Positions 6,341-10,864 of a stretch of DNA of 10,864 nucleotides are shown in pieces (the stretch's first letter is position 1; the number at the start of each line of letters is the position of its first letter). The position numbers and the translations under genes are program-made. This stretch comes from an uncultured Planctomycetaceae bacterium. GTDB lineage: Bacteria; Planctomycetota; Planctomycetia; Pirellulales; UBA1268. The stretch spans positions 1 through 10,864 of the forward strand of contig CAISKG010000313.1 of NCBI GenBank assembly GCA_903885855.1, read 5' to 3'. Below the pieces are notes generated by a model. It did no database searches and was not told the origin of the DNA. It worked only from the letters and a program-made list of their open reading frames with translations.

Positions 6341-7171
6341 ATGAACGACCCCGGGATCCGCATCCGCACGCGTCGCCTCGACGGGCAGCGCCGGCTGGTC
6401 GGGGATGTCTGCCGCCTCTCCCGGCGCGTGCCGGTGTTTCCCGTCGACCGCGTCATGGATCTGGCCGCCGTGGAGCGGCTCCGCGGCGCCGTCGCGCCGC
6501 GCATCGGCTGGGCGTCGCTGTTCATCAAGGCCTACGGGCTGGTGGCGAGGGACCGCCCGAGCCTGCGCAGCTGGTACGTGCCCTGGCGGATCCTCGTCCC
6601 GTGGCGGCCCCCCTCCTGGGCCACGAGCCCCGTGAGCGTGGCGTCGTTGGCGATGAGCCGGCCGCGGGCCGACGACGGGCGCGGCGCGGCCGCGGCCGAT
6701 CTCGAACTCGATCCCCTCGCGCTGTGGTGGGCCAGGATCCGCGCGCCCGAGTCGAGAACGCTTCCCGACATCCAGGCGGAGATCGTCCGCCACGCCACGG
6801 CGCCGGTGGGGGAGGTCTTCCGCCGGCAGCTCGAGCTGGCGATGGTGCCGGGCCCGTTGCGCAGGCTGATCCTCCGCTGGAACGCCCACGCGGCGACGCC
6901 GAAGCGGGCGCTGCGCGTGGGCACCTTCAGCGTCTCCGCGCTGGCCGGCGACGGCTGCGCGAACCGCGGCCACCCCACCTTCCTCACCACGAGCCTCACC
7001 TGGACGCCCCTCGACGCCGACGGCAGGATGACCGTCACGCTGCTGGCCGACCACCGCCTCCTGGACGGCGTGCCGGTGGCCAGGGCCCTTTCGGCCCTCG
7101 AGGAGACGCTCCGCGGCCCGATCGCCGCGGAACTGGCCGGGCTCGCCGGGGGCGCGGGTCCGGATCGTTGA
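6341..7171 (+). CDS. Stand-alone CAT/E2-type acyltransferase domain protein
   Basis: 276 residues from ATG 6341, preceded by GGAG (6329-6332) at 8-base spacing. The C-terminal half carries the catalytic-domain signatures of dihydrolipoamide acyltransferases and chloramphenicol acetyltransferase: VGTFSVSALAGDG (193-205), GHPTFLTTSLTW (210-221) and HRLLDG (His238 to Gly243, the HxxxDG catalytic motif). IGWASLFIKAYGLVA (55-69) resembles the family's N-terminal helix. No lipoyl domain and no E1-binding domain are present, so it is unlikely to be a normal 2-oxoacid dehydrogenase component. A CoA-dependent O- or N-acyl transfer is more likely, acceptor unknown. I recall similar stand-alone proteins in planctomycetes. 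The gene is flanked by a divergent hydrolase and the convergent tsaE (51-base gap), so it appears monocistronic. Confidence 0.8.
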   Translation: MNDPGIRIRTRRLDGQRRLVGDVCRLSRRVPVFPVDRVMDLAAVERLRGAVAPRIGWASLFIKAYGLVARDRPSLRSWYVPWRILVPWRPPSWATSPVSVASLAMSRPRADDGRGAAAADLELDPLALWWARIRAPESRTLPDIQAEIVRHATAPVGEVFRRQLELAMVPGPLRRLILRWNAHAATPKRALRVGTFSVSALAGDGCANRGHPTFLTTSLTWTPLDADGRMTVTLLADHRLLDGVPVARALSALEETLRGPIAAELAGLAGGAGPDR

Positions 7172-7222
7172 CGCGCACCCCCGAAGGGCCTCGGCGGGGC
7201 ACGCCGCGCGCCGTGGCGGCCG

Positions 7223-7759
7223 TCAGCGGCCGGGGCGGGAAACCGCGCCGGGGAGGCGCGACAGCGCTTCGAGCACCGCGCGGTGGCGGGGGCCGCACGC
7301 GGTGAAGGCGAGCGTTCGCGCCGTCGGCCCCTCGATCCCGATCGTCACGTCGAGGCGGTCGGCGGGGAGCGCCCCGGCGGCACGCGAGGGCCATTCCACC
7401 GCCAGCCAGCCCGGCGCGGCGAGCAGCTCCTCCCAGCCGAGCTCGTCGAGATCGGCCGGCCCGGCGAGCCGGTAGAGATCGGCGTGCACCAGCCGTCCCG
7501 CCGGGTGACCGGGGGCCAGGTCGTGAAGGTGGATCAGGCCGAAGGTGGGGCTGACGACGGTGGCCGGGTCGATGCCCGCCGCCGCGGCGAGCGCCTTGAC
7601 GAGCGTCGTTTTCCCGGCGCCGAGGTCGCCGTCGAGCGCCAGGCAGGCCCGCTGCGGCAGTGCGCCCCCGAGCGCCTCCGCCACCGCCGACAGCCCCGAC
7701 TCGTCGGCCAGGGGCACGACCACGACTCCCGGCTCCCCGCCCTCCTCACCCGTCGCCAT
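7223..7759 (-). CDS. tsaE: TsaE, ATPase of tRNA threonylcarbamoyladenosine (t6A) synthesis
   Basis: 178 residues. Walker A motif GDLGAGKTT (44-52, Lys50), VVSPTF (68-73, the family's switch-like motif), HADLYRL (92-98) and LAVEWPSR (119-126) are diagnostic of TsaE/YjeE. With TsaB and TsaD it supports transfer of the threonylcarbamoyl group to A37 of ANN-decoding tRNAs in the cytoplasm. The start codon lies within the end of thiL (14-base overlap), indicating translational coupling. The N-terminal 11 residues are Gly/Glu-rich and poorly conserved in type, so a slightly later start is possible. All key motifs are intact. Confidence 0.93.
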   Translation of the reverse strand: MATGEEGGEPGVVVVPLADESGLSAVAEALGGALPQRACLALDGDLGAGKTTLVKALAAAAGIDPATVVSPTFGLIHLHDLAPGHPAGRLVHADLYRLAGPADLDELGWEELLAAPGWLAVEWPSRAAGALPADRLDVTIGIEGPTARTLAFTACGPRHRAVLEALSRLPGAVSRPGR

Positions 7760-8696
7760 GGATCCACCCCCGCGGCTCGAGGGGCCGACGCGAGCCGTCG
7801 GCGGCGACCGCCTCGATTCCGACGCCGGCTGTCACCGCTCCGATGATCGCCGGCCGCAGCGCGCCGGGGGGGGCCGCCACCAGTGCCCTGGCGTCTGCCG
7901 CCGGCAGCGCCAGGACGAGCTCGAAGTCCTCCCCGTCGCCGAGGGCGTGGTCGAGGGGGGGGCGGCCGTCCTCCGCCGCGGCGCGCCGGGCGTCGTCGTG
8001 GATCGGCACGTCGGCCAGGTGGAGCGTCGCCCCGACGCCGCTGGCACGGAGGAGCCGGTCGAGATCGAGCGAGAGCCCGTCGCTGACGTCGATCGCCGCG
8101 TGGACGGCGAGGCGATCCGCGATCTCGAGCGCCTCCTGGCAGCGCGGGGCGACGTCGAGATGCCGGCCGAGGAGGCTGCCGCCGCACGGGCCGGTGACCA
8201 CGAGGAGGTCGCCGGGCCGCGCGCCGTCGCGCCGCCAGGCGGCCCCGGGGGGGACGCTGCCCAGCGCGGTCACGGAGACGACCAGCGGGCCGTCCCAGGT
8301 GTTCGTGTCGCCGCCGGCGATGGCCACGCCCAAGCGCGCGGCAAGCGGCGCGAGCCCCTCGAAGAGCTCCCGCGCGATCGCGGCAGCCTCGGCACGCGGG
8401 AGCGCCACCGCGATCACGGCCGCCTCGGGCCTGGCCCCCATCGCGGCCAGGTCGCTGAGATTGACCGCCAAAGCCTTGTGCCCCACCGCCCGCGGGGAGG
8501 CCCCGGCACCGAGGAGGAAATCGACCCCCTCGGTGAGCATGTCCACCGTGACGACCGTCCGCCGTCCGGCCGGAGGGCGGAGCACGGCGGCATCGTCGCC
8601 CAGCGCCACCTCGAGTCGGGGATCGGCGGCGACGCGTCCGCGCAGCCAGTCGATGAAGGTCGTTTCCAAGGGCCGGCTCCGGAGCGGGGCCTTCAT
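7746..8696 (-). CDS. thiL: ThiL, thiamine-monophosphate kinase
   Basis: 316 residues from ATG 8696. That ATG has no clear ribosome binding site. A TTG at 8669 (307 residues) has GGAG at 7-base spacing and also fits the family N-terminus, so the start is open. Motifs: LGDDAAV (32-38, Mg/ATP aspartates), TVDMLTEGVDF (50-60), HKALAVNLSDLAAMGA (73-88), AGGDTN (127-132), DVSDGLSLDL (203-212) and the late GEDFEL. ThiL phosphorylates thiamine monophosphate to the active diphosphate. In the usual EGVHF motif the His is Asp59 here, a change I believe occurs in other planctomycetes. It overlaps tsaE by 14 bases and starts about 117 bases after the protease gene, probably in one minus-strand unit. Confidence 0.94.
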   Translation of the reverse strand: MKAPLRSRPLETTFIDWLRGRVAADPRLEVALGDDAAVLRPPAGRRTVVTVDMLTEGVDFLLGAGASPRAVGHKALAVNLSDLAAMGARPEAAVIAVALPRAEAAAIARELFEGLAPLAARLGVAIAGGDTNTWDGPLVVSVTALGSVPPGAAWRRDGARPGDLLVVTGPCGGSLLGRHLDVAPRCQEALEIADRLAVHAAIDVSDGLSLDLDRLLRASGVGATLHLADVPIHDDARRAAAEDGRPPLDHALGDGEDFELVLALPAADARALVAAPPGALRPAIIGAVTAGVGIEAVAADGSRRPLEPRGWIHGDG

Positions 8697-8789
8697 TCTA
8701 GGGGCCGCACGCCCCGGCGGCCGCCGCCCGCGGGGACCACGGGCCCGGTGCGGGTCGGCGGGAGCGACGGGGGCACCGACGGGCCGCGA

Positions 8790-8812
8790 CCGGCGCGCGG
8801 CCCCCGCGCCGG
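8790..8812 (-). terminator. GC hairpin directly after the protease gene
   Basis: CCGGCGCG (8790-8797) pairs perfectly with CGCGCCGG (8805-8812) around a 7-base loop, one base beyond the protease stop codon on the minus strand. No T-tract follows, so it may attenuate or stabilise the message rather than end it. Confidence 0.35.
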
Positions 8813-8813
8813 C

Positions 8814-10129
8814 TCAGCGCCGCAGCGTGTCGCTCGTGAGGTGTCCGAAGAGGGTCTCGCGACCGCGGAGCACGTAGAACTTGATCTGGCCGAGGTTGTC
8901 CTCGCGGGCCTTGTCGAGGACGTACACCACGTTGTCGGGAGAGATCGTCTCCCAGACGTGGAGGCCGACGAGGATGTCCCCCTCGCGGATGCCCTGTTCG
9001 TTGGCCGGCCCGCCGCCGCGCACCCCCGTCACCAGGAGCCCGCCGCGGTAGCGCGACTGCAGCCGCTGCACCTTGGCCGCCGCCATGGGCTCGACGTGGA
9101 TTCCGAGTTCGAGCCAGAAGCGATCCTCCTGCGACACGCTGCGGACCCGGGCCGCGGCCAGCGGGAGATCGATGCTCGTCTGCTCGCCGCCCCGCGTCAC
9201 GCTCACCTGCACGGTCTCGCCCGGCTTGCGGCCGAGCATGGCACGCTCGACGTCGAGGGGGGTGTTGACGCTGTAGTCGGCGATCCGCGTGATGACGTCG
9301 CCGGGGCGGACGCCGGCGCTCTCCGCGGGGCTCTCGCGGTGGACCGTCTCCACCGCCACGCCGGGCGCGGCGTGGCGGCGGCCCACGATCCCGTGCCAGG
9401 TGCGATCGATGCGCTCCGACGAGATCAGCTCCGTGACGATCTGCATCGCCCGGTCGACCGGGATGGCGAAGCCGATCCCCTGGGCGCCGGCCCGCACGGC
9501 GACGTTGATGCCGATCATCTCGCCGTCGATGTTGAGCAGCGGACCGCCGGAGTTGCCCGGATTGATGCTGGCGTCGGTCTGGATCAGGTCGTCGTAACGC
9601 TGCGAACGGCTCACCTCGACGCTGCGATGCAGCGCCGACACGATGCCGCGGGTGACGGTGTGCTCGTAGCCGAAGGCGTTGCCCAGCGCCAGCACCGTCT
9701 CGCCGATCATCAGGTCCGACGACGTTCCCAGCGGGATCACCGGCAGGCTCGTATCGGAGGGGATCTTGATGACGGCCAGATCGGTCCGCGGATCGTGGGA
9801 GAGGAGCGTGGCGGTGGTCGTGCGCCCGCTGGCGAGGGTCACCTCGATGCGCCGCACCCCCTCCACCACGTGGTAGTTGGTGACGATGAAGCCGCGGGGG
9901 TCGATGATCACCCCGGTGCCCATGCCGTTGACGCGCTTCATCTCCCCGGAGGCGTCGTCGTCGGGGTTGGCGATCAGCTTCTGGCCGTGGATGTTCACCA
10001 CGGAGTCGCGGGCGTTCTCGATCGCCTGCACGATCGCGGTGCGGCGCGACTCGCCGGCTTCGGCGATGGCGGGGGGGCGGCGGCCAGGAGCAGGGCCACG
10101 ATCGACAGGCCAACCCGCACGCGCCGCAT
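8814..10129 (-). CDS. HtrA/DegP-type periplasmic serine protease with two PDZ domains, broken by a one-base frameshift
   Basis: Starting at ATG 10129-10127, the first 20 codons give a signal peptide (MRRVRVGLSIVALLLAAAPP), but that frame stops at 9995. The protease domain is in another frame, joined at a run of seven Gs (10071-10077 on the plus strand). Adding one base there restores 438 residues with a natural AIAEAG cleavage region. In that corrected numbering, the trypsin-like domain has His87 (TNYHVVEG), Asp117 (DPRTDLAVIKI) and Ser194 (NPGNSGGPLLN). PDZ1 spans about 245-327 (SAGVRPGDVITRI) and PDZ2 about 340-425 (EQGIREGDILVGL). The protein would degrade misfolded proteins in the cell envelope. 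Without the correction, the protease frame is open to an ATG at 10277, but that N-terminus is Arg-rich and has no signal peptide. Sequencing error is the likeliest cause; slippage or true inactivation are alternatives. Confidence 0.88.
10071..10077. other. Seven-G homopolymer at the protease frameshift point
   Basis: The run G7 on the plus strand (C7 in the coding sense) is where the signal-peptide frame and the mature protease frame part. Eight Cs would fuse them exactly. Confidence 0.8.
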
Positions 10130-10220
10130 GATGGACTCGTCTCCGCTCCGCCGAGCGCCGACCCCGGTCGGGTCGTCCGCGTCCTTGCGGCGACTCCGGC
10201 CCCCGTTGTGATCGGAAGGC

Positions 10221-10252
10221 CGCGGTGGCCGGTTGACCCCGGGCCCACCGCG
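10221..10252. repeat. Inverted repeat upstream of the protease gene
   Basis: CGCGGTGG (10221-10228) and CCACCGCG (10245-10252) are perfect 8-base inverted arms with a 16-base spacer; the pairing can extend by CC/GG with one bulge. It lies 92 bases upstream of the protease ATG and 82 bases after the upstream stop codon. It may be an operator for the protease gene or a terminator hairpin of the preceding gene. Confidence 0.35.
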
Positions 10253-10333
10253 TCCGCACACCTTTCCCAGTTGCCACGACGGGAAGGGGGGGCGGGCGGC
10301 CGGCGCGGCGCGGCCGGGAGGTCCGCGCGACCG

Positions 10334-10864
10334 TCAGGGTTTGCCGGGATCGCCCGGTCCGCCGGGGCCGGCCGGGGGCCGGGCGGCGGGGGCCACCAGG
10401 GCGGGGAGGAACTGGAGGAGGAGGAACAGCGCCATCGCCCCGAGCACCACCAGCGGCCAGAGGCCGGCGATCCGCTCGCCGAACTCCCAGCCCGTCTCCC
10501 GCGCGATGCCCCCCACCAGCGCCGCCAGCACCCCGATGACCAGCGCCGCCAGCACGATCCCGCAGCCGAGCGACGCCATCGTCCCCTTGAACGTCCCCAG
10601 CTCGGTGAACTCCTCCTGATGGAGGTCGATGGCGCGGCCGCGGGCGAGGCTGCGCGGGATGGTTTCGGCGAGCTCGATGGCGCGGGCGGAGTCGTCCCAG
10701 CTGGCGGGAGGGGGATCGGCCGACGGGGGGACGCCGAGCAGGGCGTCGCGGAGCACGCCGAGCATCGCCGCCGCGCCGTCGGCGGGCTGCGCGGGCGCGG
10801 TGGCGCCGCCGGGGCCGTCGAACGTCCAGGCCCCCGGTGTGCCGGTGCCGCCCGGCGCGGGGGC
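10334..10864 (-). CDS. C-terminal part of a probable Gfo/Idh/MocA-type oxidoreductase with membrane tail (5' end outside window)
   Basis: The frame is open from the window edge, with 33 sense codons before an internal ATG at 10765, so the gene most likely begins outside the window. The stretch around the ATG (GAWTFDG upstream, MLGVLRDALLG, then SWDDSARAIELAETIPRSLARG and RAIDLHQEEF) resembles the C-terminus of Gfo/Idh/MocA oxidoreductases, where a helix bearing AIELAE and a final basic segment close the protein. After GTFKGTMASLGCG come two hydrophobic segments (about residues 64-87 and 101-125, counted from the ATG) and a Pro/Gly-rich end. The enzyme would thus be membrane-attached. Family assignment relies on recall of planctomycete proteins with the same FKGTMASLGCG-like tail; the Rossmann domain is not in view. 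If the gene starts at 10765 it would be a 143-residue two-pass membrane protein. Confidence 0.6.
   Translation of the reverse strand, partial: APAPGGTGTPGAWTFDGPGGATAPAQPADGAAAMLGVLRDALLGVPPSADPPPASWDDSARAIELAETIPRSLARGRAIDLHQEEFTELGTFKGTMASLGCGIVLAALVIGVLAALVGGIARETGWEFGERIAGLWPLVVLGAMALFLLLQFLPALVAPAARPPAGPGGPGDPGKP

Noticed and set aside
5372..7054. A 560-codon minus-strand open frame spanning ftsQ, the hydrolase and the acyltransferase
   Set aside because: It conflicts with three recognised genes and has Arg/Pro/Gly-rich composition without motifs.
7545..10211. An 888-codon open frame on the plus strand
   Set aside because: It is antisense to tsaE, thiL and the HtrA protease, all with intact family motifs; its translation shows no recognisable domain.
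10233..10261. TTGACC on the plus strand followed 17 bases later by GCACAC, resembling a promoter
   Set aside because: No plus-strand gene follows; the -10 match is poor and the site falls inside the inverted repeat.
1..10864. Mobile element, CRISPR array, tRNA or rRNA
   Set aside because: No transposase or integrase motif, no regularly spaced repeats, and no recognisable tRNA or rRNA sequence was found on either strand by eye.

Overview
The window looks like a chromosomal segment of a very GC-rich planctomycete (Planctomycetota, perhaps Pirellulales-like). This placement is inference, from the mixture of a DUF1570-like HExxH lipoprotein, a degenerate receiver-like protein resembling a planctomycete family, an oxidoreductase tail carrying membrane segments, and a MurE/MurB/FtsQ neighbourhood. 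No rRNA, tRNA, CRISPR array, insertion sequence or phage gene was seen, and no gene-free stretch exceeds 300 bases. Third-position GC is so high that very long antisense open frames appear throughout; these are shadows.

Left part (1-1782, minus strand): a partial putative lipoprotein with a zinc-peptidase signature (HETTH), preceded on the same strand by a 290-residue protein whose C-terminal half resembles a receiver domain with a substituted active site. Middle part (1912-5628, plus strand): a promoter and leader, a MurE-type Mur ligase homologue, a second promoter and leader, a MurB homologue, and an FtsQ-like membrane protein with a POTRA-like region. The two Mur proteins are intact reading frames of normal length and clear homology, but both lack residues considered essential for catalysis. 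This is the most unusual feature of the window.

Right part: convergent with ftsQ lies a compact isochorismatase-family hydrolase (minus strand). Divergent from it is a stand-alone CAT/E2-type acyltransferase domain without a lipoyl domain (plus strand). The rest is on the minus strand, in transcription order: the C-terminal end of a probable Gfo/Idh/MocA-type oxidoreductase with two membrane segments, an HtrA/DegP-type protease, thiL (thiamine-phosphate kinase) and tsaE (t6A tRNA modification ATPase). thiL and tsaE overlap by 14 bases. The protease gene is split by a one-base frameshift in a run of seven Gs, between its signal peptide and its mature domain.

Main hypothesis: this lineage keeps a peptidoglycan/division-type locus in which MurE and MurB homologues have become pseudoenzymes while the FtsQ-like protein persists. 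They may have been retained for a binding or scaffolding role. Whether functional murE and murB exist elsewhere in the genome cannot be seen from this window.
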